Origin: Acidobacteriota bacterium
GTDB lineage: Bacteria; Acidobacteriota; Thermoanaerobaculia; Thermoanaerobaculales; Thermoanaerobaculaceae
DNA length: 33,864 nt
Direction: 5' to 3'
NCBI GenBank assembly: GCA_003158745.1
Contig: PMLC01000049.1
Location: forward strand, 738-34,601
The notes beneath the pieces are model-generated. The model saw only the letters and a list, made by a program, of their open reading frames with translations. It was not told where the DNA came from and searched no databases. A program made the translations under genes and the position numbers. Below, piece after piece: positions 25,779 to 33,574 of the stretch (positions are counted from its first letter, which is position 1; each line of letters starts with the position of its first letter).

Positions 25779-27221
25779 ATGAGCGACATATTCATCGTCC
25801 TGGTTGGGGCAGTGGCGGTGGGGACCCTGGCGATTGGCAGGCTCTTGCGCTCCCAGGTTGTGCGGCGTGTGGCCGGCGGCCTCGCTTTCCTGGCGGTCGC
25901 CGCGGCGGCACAGTGGGTCGTGCGGACGGCGCGTGCCGGGGGGCACTGGGATGAGTGGGCAGCCGCCATCGTACTTCTCGCCCTCGGTTACCTGGTGATG
26001 CGGCTGGTGCTGCTCCTGGTCTTCGAATGGCTGCTCATCCGCCGCTTCGACCTCAAGGTACCCCGTCTCGCCCGCGACCTCGTCGGGCTTGTCCTGTACC
26101 TCCTGCTCGCTGCGGCGATCCTGCGAGCCGCCCTCGGCCTGGAGGTCGGCACCCTCCTCAACTCCGCCGCCCTGCTGACGGTCGTCGTCGGCTTCGCCCT
26201 GCAGGAGACGCTCGGGACGCTGCTTTCGGGGCTTGCCCTTACCTGGGAGCAGAAGCTGGTCGCCGGCTCTTGGATCGAGATCGACGGAATCGTCGGCGAG
26301 GTGCAGGAGCTGGGGTGGCGCTCGCTCGTGCTGCGCACGACGCTGGGAGAGCGGGTGATGTTCTCGAACTCCCAGGTGGCGCGGACGCGCGTTCGCATCC
26401 TCGGGGAGGGGGACCTTGCCGTAGCGGTCCCGGTGCGCATCGGGGTCACGCACGAGGCCGCCCCGCACGCCGTTAAGGAAGTCCTCGGCCAGGTGGCCGC
26501 CGACCTGCCGCTGGTCCTCGCGCACCCGGCCCCCAGGATCCTCGTGCACGAGTTCGCTGACAGCGCCGTCGTCTACGAGTGCCGGCTGTGGACGAGGGAG
26601 CCGTGGCGCGCGGCCGACGTGACCGACGAGTTTCTGACCCGCGCGCACGCCGCTCTCGCTCGTGCGGACATGGAGATCCCGTTCCCGCAGCGGAATATTC
26701 GCATGGTCGAAGCGAAGGCCGGCGAGGACCGTGTCGCGATGGGTCTGGAGGCACTGGAAAGTTGCGATCTATTCGCGGGATTGCCCGAAAGTGCGCTGAA
26801 GCTGCTGGCGGGAACCGCGCGCTGGCAGGAGTTCGCACCGGGCGAGGCCGTGGTGCGCGAGGGCGACGCATCGCGCGCCCTGTTCGTGATCGCTCGCGGC
26901 GGGGCCGTGGTCCAGCGGGGGGGCCAGGAGATCGCACGCGTTGGAGCGGGAGAGGTCTTCGGAGAGATGGCGTTCCTCTCGGGCGAGCCGCGCACCGCGA
27001 CGGTTCGCGCCGACTCCGCTCTCGCTGTGGTCGAGGTGGACAGCCAGGCCCTGGGCGCGCTGCTGTTTCACCAGAACGAGCTCGCTGTGGAGCTCGCCGA
27101 CCGGATGGCCGTGCGCCAGCAGGAGCTCGCGGCCCATGAGGCTCGCGCCGGCGGAGCCTCGGAGCGCAAGAGCCTCACCGGTTTCCTGCTGGAGCGCCTC
27201 CAGCGTCTCGTGGTCGGGTAG
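25779..27221 (+). CDS. MscS-family mechanosensitive channel with C-terminal cyclic-nucleotide-binding domain (480 aa)
   Basis: Inner-membrane channel predicted to open on membrane tension, with gating possibly tuned by cAMP or cGMP. Four to five hydrophobic spans occupy residues 1-150. The pore-lining helix and beta-domain entry read LTVVVGFALQETLGTLLSGL, then KLVAGSWIEIDGIVGEVQEL, the classic MscS signature. After the beta and C-terminal alpha/beta domains, residues ~330-450 form a CNMP-binding domain (LFAGLPESALKLLAG; FAPGEAVVREGDASRALFVI). Its phosphate-binding cassette, GEMAFLSGEPRTATVRA, keeps the Arg-Thr pair that holds the nucleotide phosphate. Such fusions are a known MscS subclass. 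It is divergent from lacI, with 240 bp between the two start codons. Confidence 0.93.
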   Translation: MSDIFIVLVGAVAVGTLAIGRLLRSQVVRRVAGGLAFLAVAAAAQWVVRTARAGGHWDEWAAAIVLLALGYLVMRLVLLLVFEWLLIRRFDLKVPRLARDLVGLVLYLLLAAAILRAALGLEVGTLLNSAALLTVVVGFALQETLGTLLSGLALTWEQKLVAGSWIEIDGIVGEVQELGWRSLVLRTTLGERVMFSNSQVARTRVRILGEGDLAVAVPVRIGVTHEAAPHAVKEVLGQVAADLPLVLAHPAPRILVHEFADSAVVYECRLWTREPWRAADVTDEFLTRAHAALARADMEIPFPQRNIRMVEAKAGEDRVAMGLEALESCDLFAGLPESALKLLAGTARWQEFAPGEAVVREGDASRALFVIARGGAVVQRGGQEIARVGAGEVFGEMAFLSGEPRTATVRADSALAVVEVDSQALGALLFHQNELAVELADRMAVRQQELAAHEARAGGASERKSLTGFLLERLQRLVVG

Positions 27222-27319
27222 CGAGCTCTTGCCGCCTCTGGCCCGTCACGTCCAGCATGGTGGCTGTGCGTAGCGCTCGGGGATGAAGACCTCGGCGCCG
27301 TTGGTTACACTGCACGACG

Positions 27320-28141
27320 ATGGATGCCGTTGACCGCCTGATCGCTCACCTGAAGCCGCTCGAAAGCGCGCTCGTCGCCTTCTCGGGCGGTGCCGACTCC
27401 ACGCTGGTGGCGTGGGCCGCGCGCTCGGCGCTGGGTGGCCGCGCGCTCGCGGTGACGGCTCGCTCGGAGAGCCTATTGGAGGCCGACGCGAAGGCGGCAC
27501 GGGAGTTGGCGCGCCAAATCGGGATCCGCTACGAGGAGGTCGCGTACTCCGAGTTGGCGATTCCAGGGTATGCGGACAACACCCCGGAGCGTTGCTACCT
27601 GTGCAAGGGGGAGCTGTTCCGGCGGTTGGCCGCGATCGCCCAAGAGAAGTGTCTGGCCGCGGTGCTCGACGGGACCAACGCCGACGACCTCACTGACTAC
27701 CGCCCCGGTCGCCGCGCGGCCGAGCAGCTCGCGGTGCGATCGCCGCTCGTCGAGCTGGGGTGGGGCAAGGCCGCTATTCGCGAGACTCTGAAGGCGCTCG
27801 ATCTGCCGGTGTGGGACAAGCCGTCGAGCCCGTGCCTCTCCTCCCGGGTACCGTACGGCGAGCCAATCACGCGCGAGAAGCTGGAGCAGATCGGGCGCGC
27901 CGAAGCCGCGCTCAGGGATCTCGGGTTTCGGGAGCTGCGGGTGCGCCACCACGGCAGCACGGCGCGGATCGAGCTGCCGAAAGCTGAGATCCCGCGGGTG
28001 CTCTCCGCCGGCGTCGCGGATGAGATCGTGGCGCGGGTGCGAAGCGCCGGGTTCGCGTTCGTCGCGCTCGACCTCGAAGGGCTCCGCTCCGGTTCGCTGA
28101 ACCGGCTGCTGCCCACCGCAAAGTCGACAGTTGACAGTTGA
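27320..28141 (+). CDS. larE: ATP-dependent sacrificial sulfur transferase LarE (273 aa)
   Basis: LarE adenylates the pyridinium-dicarboxylate mononucleotide precursor and donates sulfur, in the founding member from its own Cys, to build the nickel-pincer cofactor of lactate racemase and related LarA enzymes. The PP-loop is AFSGGADSTLVAWAA (SGG near residue 22). ERCYLCKGELF near 91 and DGTNADDLTDYRPGRRAA are family motifs, and the Cys in PSSPCLSSRVPYGEPIT (~172) matches the sacrificial position. No larA, larB or larC is in the window. The last residues STVDS and the TGA come from the AGTTGAC-type repeat array, so the native C-terminus may have been altered. No clear Shine-Dalgarno precedes the ATG. 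Confidence 0.92.
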   Translation: MDAVDRLIAHLKPLESALVAFSGGADSTLVAWAARSALGGRALAVTARSESLLEADAKAARELARQIGIRYEEVAYSELAIPGYADNTPERCYLCKGELFRRLAAIAQEKCLAAVLDGTNADDLTDYRPGRRAAEQLAVRSPLVELGWGKAAIRETLKALDLPVWDKPSSPCLSSRVPYGEPITREKLEQIGRAEAALRDLGFRELRVRHHGSTARIELPKAEIPRVLSAGVADEIVARVRSAGFAFVALDLEGLRSGSLNRLLPTAKSTVDS

Positions 28142-28237
28142 CAGTTCACAGTCAGAAGCTGAAAGCTACCAGTCAACAGCATCCATCCCTGATGCGGCTT
28201 CTTTTGGGTGGGTGGGGGAACTGTCAACTGTGAACTG
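28126..28237. repeat. AGTTGAC-type heptamer array with inverted copy, larE-nuoA gap
   Basis: GACAGTT occurs three times in tandem (28126-28146), followed by CACAGTC (28147-28153). About 65 bases further, 28219-28237 holds the inverted copy, whose complement is CAGTTCACAGTTGACAGTT. The two arms share ACAGTTGACAGTT and could pair as a long-loop hairpin. The array overlaps the last codons of larE. Confidence 0.85.
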
Positions 28238-28296
28238 GGTGGTTGGGTGGGGGAGAGCTGTCGCGAGAGACTGATGCTCAAAGTTCCTTGAGTTGG

Positions 28297-28324
28297 TTGA
28301 CTTTGTGAAGCATGACGCTATCAT
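28297..28324 (+). promoter_or_regulatory. Sigma70-type promoter of the nuo operon
   Basis: TTGACT (28297-28302) and TATCAT (28319-28324) are separated by 16 bases, each matching the consensus in five of six positions. The predicted start near 28331 leaves a short leader containing the GGGGAGGGGGGA Shine-Dalgarno of nuoA. Confidence 0.6.
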
Positions 28325-28344
28325 GACGGACCGGGGAGGGGGGA

Positions 28345-28701
28345 GTGAACCAGTACATACCCGTCCTGCTTTTCGCCGTCATCGCCATCGCATTTCCGAT
28401 CGTGACGCTCGCCATCGCCAAGCTGGTCAGCGCTGGGCGGTACGACCCTGTCAAGCTCGAGCCGTACGAGTGCGGGAACCCTGTCACGAGCGAGGCCCGT
28501 GACCACCGTTTCTCGGTTCGCTTCTACCTGATCGCGGTGCTGTTCGTGGTGTTCGACGTGGAGACCGTGTTCCTGTTCCCGTGGGCGGTGATGTTCCGGA
28601 AGCTCGCGCTCTTCGGGTTCGTGGAGATGCTGGTTTTCCTGGGCATCCTCGTGGTTGGGTATGTCTACGCCTGGCGGCGGGGAGCGTTGCAATGGGTCTG
28701 A
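28345..28701 (+). CDS. nuoA: NADH-quinone oxidoreductase subunit A (118 aa)
   Basis: Small membrane subunit of respiratory complex I with three transmembrane helices. The family motif [20 protein letters not shown] lies in the loop after helix 1, followed by [20 protein letters not shown], whose acidic residues are conserved near the quinone chamber. The GTG at 28345 is preceded by a G-rich Shine-Dalgarno. It is the first gene of the nuo run and overlaps nuoB by 10 bases. Confidence 0.95.
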   Translation: MNQYIPVLLFAVIAIAFPIVTLAIAKLVSAGRYDPVKLEPYECGNPVTSEARDHRFSVRFYLIAVLFVVFDVETVFLFPWAVMFRKLALFGFVEMLVFLGILVVGYVYAWRRGALQWV

Positions 28702-29177
28702 TTGAGAACCGCTTCGAACCCAACATCCTGGTCACAGGCTACGACACCGTAATCAACTGGGCACGGCGCGGCTCGGTGTGGCCGCTGCAGTTCGGCCTCG
28801 CGTGCTGCGCGATTGAGATGATGGCGGCGATGGACCCGCGGTTTGACCTGGCCCGATTCGGGATGGAGGTCTTCCGCGGCACGCCCCGTCAGGCCGACCT
28901 GATGCTCGTCGCGGGCACCGTGACCGAGAAGATGGCGCCGATTGTCACCCGCCTCTATCACCAGATGGCGGAACCCAAATGGGTCCTTGCCATGGGATCG
29001 TGCGCGACCTGCGGCGGCCCGTATAAGACCTATGCGGTGACCCAGGGCGTTGACAGGCTCATTCCCGTGGACGTGTACGTGCCGGGGTGCCCGCCACGGC
29101 CCGAGGCCCTCATCTACGGTCTGATGCAGCTCCAGCGCAAGATCGACCGCATGACCATCGCCAAGAAGGCGGTCTGA
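28692..29177 (+). CDS. nuoB: NADH-quinone oxidoreductase subunit B (161 aa)
   Basis: Peripheral-arm subunit that holds cluster N2, the last 4Fe-4S cluster, which hands electrons to quinone. All four ligands are visible: the tandem Cys in [13 protein letters not shown], one in MGSCATCGG and one in [17 protein letters not shown]. Length is normal for the family. The ATG overlaps the end of nuoA. A 175-bp repeat-bearing gap separates it from nuoC, which is unusual inside an operon whose other genes overlap or nearly touch. Confidence 0.96.
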   Translation: MGLIENRFEPNILVTGYDTVINWARRGSVWPLQFGLACCAIEMMAAMDPRFDLARFGMEVFRGTPRQADLMLVAGTVTEKMAPIVTRLYHQMAEPKWVLAMGSCATCGGPYKTYAVTQGVDRLIPVDVYVPGCPPRPEALIYGLMQLQRKIDRMTIAKKAV

Positions 29178-29224
29178 GCGCGATGCGCCGGGTGGGGTCG
29201 CGGATCTCTGAGCACCTAGCGGGG

Positions 29225-29335
29225 CAAGTTGACAGTCAACAGTTGGCAGTTGACAGTCAACTACTCTCATTTGAGCGGCTCCCCGATCGGGTTCTGGTCT
29301 TTCCTGTCAACTGTGGACTGTTAACTGTCGACTTG
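29225..29335. repeat. Heptamer-built inverted repeat between nuoB and nuoC
   Basis: The left arm 29225-29256 and right arm 29304-29335 are 32 bases each and complementary with about five mismatches, some of which would be G-U pairs in RNA. The 47-base loop is 29257-29303. The left arm and its edge are five 7-bp units of AGTTGAC/AGTCAAC type (29227-29261). The right arm holds GTYRACA-type units in the opposite direction. The unit is the same as in the larE-nuoA gap. Confidence 0.88.
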
Positions 29336-29352
29336 CACTTCAGGAGGCGGCT

Positions 29353-29985
29353 TTGACTGAACAGGACAATCCGACGGCCCCGGCGGAAACCCCGCCCCAG
29401 GCCCCCGCAGCGCCCAAAGCGCCCTGGGAGGAGAAGCCCGTCACGCCCGTCCTGCGGGACGCGCGCGACCACGCCCTCGTGAAGGAGATTGCCGCAGTTC
29501 TTCCTGGCGTCGTTCTCGAGGCGGTCGAGTTCGCCGGCCAAGTCACAGCGACCGTCGCGTGCGCGCGGATCGCCGAGGTGTGCCGCACATGCAAGGAGCG
29601 TCTCGGATACTCGTTCCTCGTCGACCTCACGGCCGTCGACTGGCAGGAGCGGCCCCAGGGTCGTTTCGACGTCATCTACTGGATGCACCGGTTCTCGGAC
29701 TCAAGGCGCCTCCGGCTCAAGGTAAACGTCGCCGATGGGGTGGAAGTCCCCTCCGTCACGGGTGTGTGGAAGGTCGCCAATTGGATGGAGCGCGAGGTGT
29801 TCGACATGTTCGGCATCTACTTCTCGGGCCACCCGAACCTCGAGCGCATCCTGACCTGGGAGGGGTTCAACGGCCACCCGCTGCGGAAGGACTTTCCCAT
29901 CGAGGGGATCGACACCGGCGCCGCGGTCTACCCGGACGTCTACCCGCCCGGCGGCGGTCCGGTGGCCGGCGGGGAGGGGGAGTGA
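29353..29985 (+). CDS. nuoC: NADH-quinone oxidoreductase subunit C (210 aa)
   Basis: Peripheral-arm subunit of complex I (30-kDa type) bound to NuoD. The C-terminal signature reads [20 protein letters not shown], then [20 protein letters not shown]. The first ~35 residues are a Pro/Ala/Glu-rich extension ([17 protein letters not shown]) not needed for the fold. The TTG at 29353 is supported by AGGAGG five bases upstream, directly after the repeat element. Its TGA overlaps the nuoD ATG by one base. NuoC and NuoD are separate proteins here, not fused. Confidence 0.94.
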   Translation: MTEQDNPTAPAETPPQAPAAPKAPWEEKPVTPVLRDARDHALVKEIAAVLPGVVLEAVEFAGQVTATVACARIAEVCRTCKERLGYSFLVDLTAVDWQERPQGRFDVIYWMHRFSDSRRLRLKVNVADGVEVPSVTGVWKVANWMEREVFDMFGIYFSGHPNLERILTWEGFNGHPLRKDFPIEGIDTGAAVYPDVYPPGGGPVAGGEGE

Positions 29986-31109
29986 TGGGCGACATTGAGG
30001 CGGTCAAGCCCTTTCCCGACAGCGAGGAGATGGAAATTTCGTTCGGCCCTCAGCACCCCGCCACCCACGGTGTGCTGCGGGTGATGGTCAAGCTCGACGG
30101 CGAGCGGATCGTCGACGCCAAGCCGATCATCGGGTACCTGCACCGCGGGACCGAGAAGATCTTCGAGCGCGAGACGTACAACGGCGCCATCCCGCACACC
30201 GACCGCATGGACTACACCGCAGCCGCCACGAACAACCAGGGACTCGTGGGCGCTGTGGAGAGGATGATGGGGATCACTGTGCCGCCGCGCGCGTCGTACA
30301 TCCGGATGATCCTGGCGGAGCTGCAACGCATCGCGTCCCACATCATCTGGCTCGGCACCCACGCGCTCGACATCGGAGCGCAGTCGCCGTTCTTCTACAC
30401 CTTCGAGGAGCGCGAGAAGATCCTCGACCTCTACGAGGAGTACTGCGGCGCGCGCCTGACGCTGAACGCGATGAGGGTCGGCGGTCAGCCGTACGATCTC
30501 CCGGAGGGGTGGGCCGCGCGCTGCAAGACGTTCGTGGACCAGTTCCCAGCGCGCATCGCCGAGTGGGAACGCCTGCTCACCACCAACCGCATCTGGAAGC
30601 TGCGCACGGTCGGCGTCGGCGTGATCTCCGCCGAGAGCGCGATCGAGTGGGGGCTGACCGGGCCGCCGTTGCGCGGTTCGGGCGTCAACTGGGATATCCG
30701 CAAGGTATTCCCCTACGATCACTACGACGAGGTCGAGTTCGAGATCCCGATCGGCGCCCACGGCGACACGTACGACCGCTACCTCGTGCGCATGGAGGAG
30801 ATGCGCCAGTCGGTGCGGATCGTCCAGCAATGCCTGGCCAGGCTGCCCGAGGGCCCGGTCATGGCCAAGGTCCCGAAGGTCATCAAGCCGCCCAAGGGCG
30901 AGATCTACTTCTCGGTCGAGGGCCCCAAGGGTGAGCTCGGCTACTACGTCGTGTCCGACGGCGGCGCCAACCCGTACCGCCTGCACGTGCGTCCGTCCTG
31001 TTTCATCAACCTGCAGGCTCTCCCCGAGATGGTGCGAGGGCAGCTCGTGGCCGACCTGATCGCGGTAATCGGCACCCTCGACATCGTCCTCGGCGAGATC
31101 GATCGGTAG
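29985..31109 (+). CDS. nuoD: NADH-quinone oxidoreductase subunit D (374 aa)
   Basis: The 49-kDa-type subunit forming the quinone pocket with NuoB, related to the large subunit of NiFe hydrogenases. The N-terminus has FGPQHPATHGVLRVMVKLDG, with the quinone-head-group His in PATHG. HTDRMDYTAAATNNQG holds the conserved Tyr region, and the C-terminus VIGTLDIVLGEIDR is canonical. The ATG at 29985 overlaps the nuoC stop and follows a G-rich Shine-Dalgarno. Much longer open frames overlapping it are shadows. Confidence 0.96.
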   Translation: MGDIEAVKPFPDSEEMEISFGPQHPATHGVLRVMVKLDGERIVDAKPIIGYLHRGTEKIFERETYNGAIPHTDRMDYTAAATNNQGLVGAVERMMGITVPPRASYIRMILAELQRIASHIIWLGTHALDIGAQSPFFYTFEEREKILDLYEEYCGARLTLNAMRVGGQPYDLPEGWAARCKTFVDQFPARIAEWERLLTTNRIWKLRTVGVGVISAESAIEWGLTGPPLRGSGVNWDIRKVFPYDHYDEVEFEIPIGAHGDTYDRYLVRMEEMRQSVRIVQQCLARLPEGPVMAKVPKVIKPPKGEIYFSVEGPKGELGYYVVSDGGANPYRLHVRPSCFINLQALPEMVRGQLVADLIAVIGTLDIVLGEIDR

Positions 31110-31118
31110 GGAGCGGCG

Positions 31119-32186
31119 ATGGCGAATCCCTGGGTTCTCTTCCTGCTCGTGCCGCTGGTGAAAATCGTCGTCATCCTTGGCGTGGTCATCCTGCTCGCGG
31201 CCTACTTGAGCTTCTTCGAGCGTAAGATCCTCGCCTATATGCAGATCCGCATTGGCCCCAACCGCGTGGGACCGCGCGGGTGGCTGCAGCCGATCGCCGA
31301 CGCCCTCAAACTGTTCGTGAAGGAGGACATCCTTCCATCTCGCGCCGAGAAGTTCGTCTACATGCTCGGTCCAGTGCTGGTCACCGCCCCGGCGCTCGTG
31401 GTGTTCTCGGTGATCCCGTTCGGGACAGGGTTTAAGTTGTTCGGCGCCGAGGTGACGCCATACCTCACCGACGTCAACATCGGGATCCTGTTCATCCTGG
31501 GCGTCTCCTCGGTTGGGGTGTACGGCATCATCCTGGGCGGCTGGGCGTCCAACAACAAGTTCTCGCTCATGGGCGGCCTTCGGTCGGCCGCGCAGCTCGT
31601 GTCGTACGAGGTTCCGATGGGGTTGTCGGTGGTGACCGTGCTTCTGATGGCGAGCTCGCTCTCGCTCGTGAAGATCGTCGAGGCACAAAGGAACAGCGGG
31701 GTGTGGTTCGTCTTTCCGGGGTTCATCGCGTTCTTCATCTACTTCGTGTGCGGCGTCGCGGAGACCAACCGCAACCCGTTCGATCTCCCGGAGGCCGAGT
31801 CGGAGCTGGTCGCAGGGTTCCATACCGAGTACTCCGGGATGAAGTTCGCCTTCTACTTCCTGGCCGAGTACGCCAATATGGTCGTGATCTCCTCGATCGC
31901 GACCGTGCTGTTCCTCGGAGGATGGCTGCCGCCCTTCCCAAACTGGCTCGCCGGCGTGTGGGCGGCGCCGGTTTTCACCTGGATTCCCACTGTCATCTGG
32001 AATGCGGGCTGGTTCCTGGTCAAGATGTTCGCCTTCCTTTTCGTGTACATCTGGTTTCGCGGTACGTTCCCGCGCTACCGCTTCGACCAACTCATGGCGC
32101 TCGGCTGGAAGGTGTTCATCCCGGTGAGCCTGGTCAACCTCATGGCGGTGGCCTTCGGCGTTCTGCTGATCGGAGGCTCGCGATGA
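31119..32186 (+). CDS. nuoH: NADH-quinone oxidoreductase subunit H (355 aa)
   Basis: Membrane subunit with about eight helices that joins the quinone chamber to the proton-pumping arm. Diagnostic stretches are [40 protein letters not shown] and [20 protein letters not shown] followed by [17 protein letters not shown]. The ATG at 31119 has GGGAG upstream, nine bases after the nuoD stop. nuoE, nuoF and nuoG, often found between nuoD and nuoH, are missing at this junction. Its TGA overlaps the nuoI ATG. Confidence 0.96.
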   Translation: MANPWVLFLLVPLVKIVVILGVVILLAAYLSFFERKILAYMQIRIGPNRVGPRGWLQPIADALKLFVKEDILPSRAEKFVYMLGPVLVTAPALVVFSVIPFGTGFKLFGAEVTPYLTDVNIGILFILGVSSVGVYGIILGGWASNNKFSLMGGLRSAAQLVSYEVPMGLSVVTVLLMASSLSLVKIVEAQRNSGVWFVFPGFIAFFIYFVCGVAETNRNPFDLPEAESELVAGFHTEYSGMKFAFYFLAEYANMVVISSIATVLFLGGWLPPFPNWLAGVWAAPVFTWIPTVIWNAGWFLVKMFAFLFVYIWFRGTFPRYRFDQLMALGWKVFIPVSLVNLMAVAFGVLLIGGSR

Positions 32187-32719
32187 GCTTCTGGGGTTTT
32201 CTCGCGTCGGTCGTGCCCGTCGAGCTCGCCCAGGGGTTGGGCGTCACGGGGCGGTTCTTTTTCAAGCGCAAGGCGACGATCCAGTACCCCGAGGTGAAGC
32301 TGCTCCCCAAGGAACGCTTCCGCGGGATGTTCGGCTTCTCTGAGGAGCGCTGCATCGTCTGCCACTCGTGCGCAAAGGCGTGCCCGATCGACATCATCCA
32401 CATCGCGGATCACTTCGAGGAGGTCGAGGTCGAGGGCAAGAAGCGGAAGAAGAAGGTCCTCGACCGGTACGACATCGATGTGAAGCGCTGCATGTTCTGC
32501 GGCCTATGCGAGGAGGCGTGTCCGACCAAGCCCGTCGCGATCTGGCTCACGACCAGGAGCTACGAGACGGCCGCCTACGAACGCAACGAGCATCTGTACT
32601 TCAACAAGGAGCGGCTGCAGAGCTGGGACGGCGTGCGCGCCTATCCGGGTGTCGTGACCCCGGCAAAGGGGCAGATGCCCAACGACCCCACCGGGGGGTC
32701 GGGGGAGCCCGAGCGATGA
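32183..32719 (+). CDS. nuoI: NADH-quinone oxidoreductase subunit I (178 aa)
   Basis: 8Fe ferredoxin-type subunit carrying clusters N6a and N6b. Two complete CxxCxxCxxxCP motifs are visible: ERCIVCHSCAKACPIDIIHI and KRCMFCGLCEEACPTKPVAI. Between them lies a highly basic segment (EGKKRKKKVLDRYDID). The C-terminal tail after RLQSWDGVRAYPG is Pro/Gly-rich. The ATG overlaps the nuoH stop by four bases, and its stop overlaps the nuoJ ATG in the same way. Confidence 0.95.
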   Translation: MSFWGFLASVVPVELAQGLGVTGRFFFKRKATIQYPEVKLLPKERFRGMFGFSEERCIVCHSCAKACPIDIIHIADHFEEVEVEGKKRKKKVLDRYDIDVKRCMFCGLCEEACPTKPVAIWLTTRSYETAAYERNEHLYFNKERLQSWDGVRAYPGVVTPAKGQMPNDPTGGSGEPER

Positions 32720-33270
32720 CCTGGTTTCTTGTTCACTTCGCGCAAGTTGTCTTCTACTGCCTAGCCGCGTGCGCCGTCGCCGGTGCCGTCGGGGTCATTG
32801 CGTTCCGGAGCCCCGTCCACGCGGCGCTGTCGCTCCTCGCAACGTTCCTCGCGGTGGCCGGTCTGTTCGTGCTGATGGAGGCCGAGTTCCTCGCCGCGGT
32901 CCAGATCCTCGTCTACGCGGGCGGCGTGATGGTGCTCTTCCTCTTCGTGATCATGCTGGTGAATGCCCGGACGATCCCGCAGGAGCCGCAGTACCTCGGC
33001 CGGCTGGCTCCTGCCGCGGTGGGCCTCGGCGCCCTCCTCGCGGTGCTGGTGGGGGTTGGGCTCTGGGCGGCGGCTCACGGTAATCCTGGTGACGCCTCGT
33101 CACTGCGGCAGGTGCAAGGCGTTCCCCTCGGCAACACTGAGGCGGTCGGGTGGAGCCTCTACCGCGACTACCTGCTGCCGTTCGAGGTGGTCTCCATCGT
33201 GCTCCTCGTCGCGATGATCGGCGCGATCGTGATGGGCCGCAAGGAGACGGGAAAGGAGGGTGGCGCGTGA
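32716..33270 (+). CDS. nuoJ: NADH-quinone oxidoreductase subunit J (184 aa)
   Basis: Five-helix membrane subunit. The family core FRSPVHAALSLLATFLAVAG, then FLAAVQILVYAGGVMVLFLF, includes the pi-bulge helix 3 region that rearranges during turnover. The C-terminal helix reads EVVSIVLLVAMIGAIVMGRK. The start is the ATG at 32716, overlapping the nuoI stop by four bases; longer upstream frames run through nuoI and are shadows. It overlaps nuoK by four bases. Confidence 0.95.
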   Translation: MTWFLVHFAQVVFYCLAACAVAGAVGVIAFRSPVHAALSLLATFLAVAGLFVLMEAEFLAAVQILVYAGGVMVLFLFVIMLVNARTIPQEPQYLGRLAPAAVGLGALLAVLVGVGLWAAAHGNPGDASSLRQVQGVPLGNTEAVGWSLYRDYLLPFEVVSIVLLVAMIGAIVMGRKETGKEGGA

Positions 33271-33569
33271 TCACCACCACGCATTACCTCATGCTCTCGC
33301 TCGTGCTCTTCACGCTCGGCGTAATCGGGATGGCGGTCCGCCGCAACTTCATTACGGTCTTGATGTGCGTGGAGCTGATCCTCAACGCCACCAACATCAA
33401 CCTCGTCGCGTTCTCCCGCCAGCTCGGTGACCTCACCGGGCAGGTGTTCGCCGTGTTCGTGATCACGATCGCCGCGGCGGAGGCCGCCATCGGCCTCGGC
33501 ATCATCATCGCACTCGTGCGCCTGAAGCAGACGACCAACCTCGACCAGGTCAACGTGATGGAGGGTTAG
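33267..33569 (+). CDS. nuoK: NADH-quinone oxidoreductase subunit K (100 aa)
   Basis: Three-helix membrane subunit of the proton path. Both conserved membrane glutamates are present, in LMCVELILNATNINLVAF (helix 2) and in ITIAAAEAAIGLGIIIALVR (helix 3). Length of about 100 residues is standard. The GTG at 33267 overlaps the nuoJ stop and follows AAAGGAGGG. nuoL starts six bases after its stop. Confidence 0.96.
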   Translation: MITTTHYLMLSLVLFTLGVIGMAVRRNFITVLMCVELILNATNINLVAFSRQLGDLTGQVFAVFVITIAAAEAAIGLGIIIALVRLKQTTNLDQVNVMEG

Positions 33570-33574
33570 CCGAT

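Noticed and set aside
28126-29335. Heptamer arrays as CRISPR
   Set aside because: Units are only 7 bp, directly adjacent without spacers, and no cas gene is near.
29721-29730. GTAAACGTC inside nuoC as a third LacI operator
   Set aside because: Only a half-site matches, it lies within a conserved coding region and there is no promoter context.
29940-32090. 716-codon minus-strand open frame across nuoD and nuoH
   Set aside because: It is antisense to two canonical complex I genes, and its His/Arg/Asp-rich translation is a codon-bias shadow.
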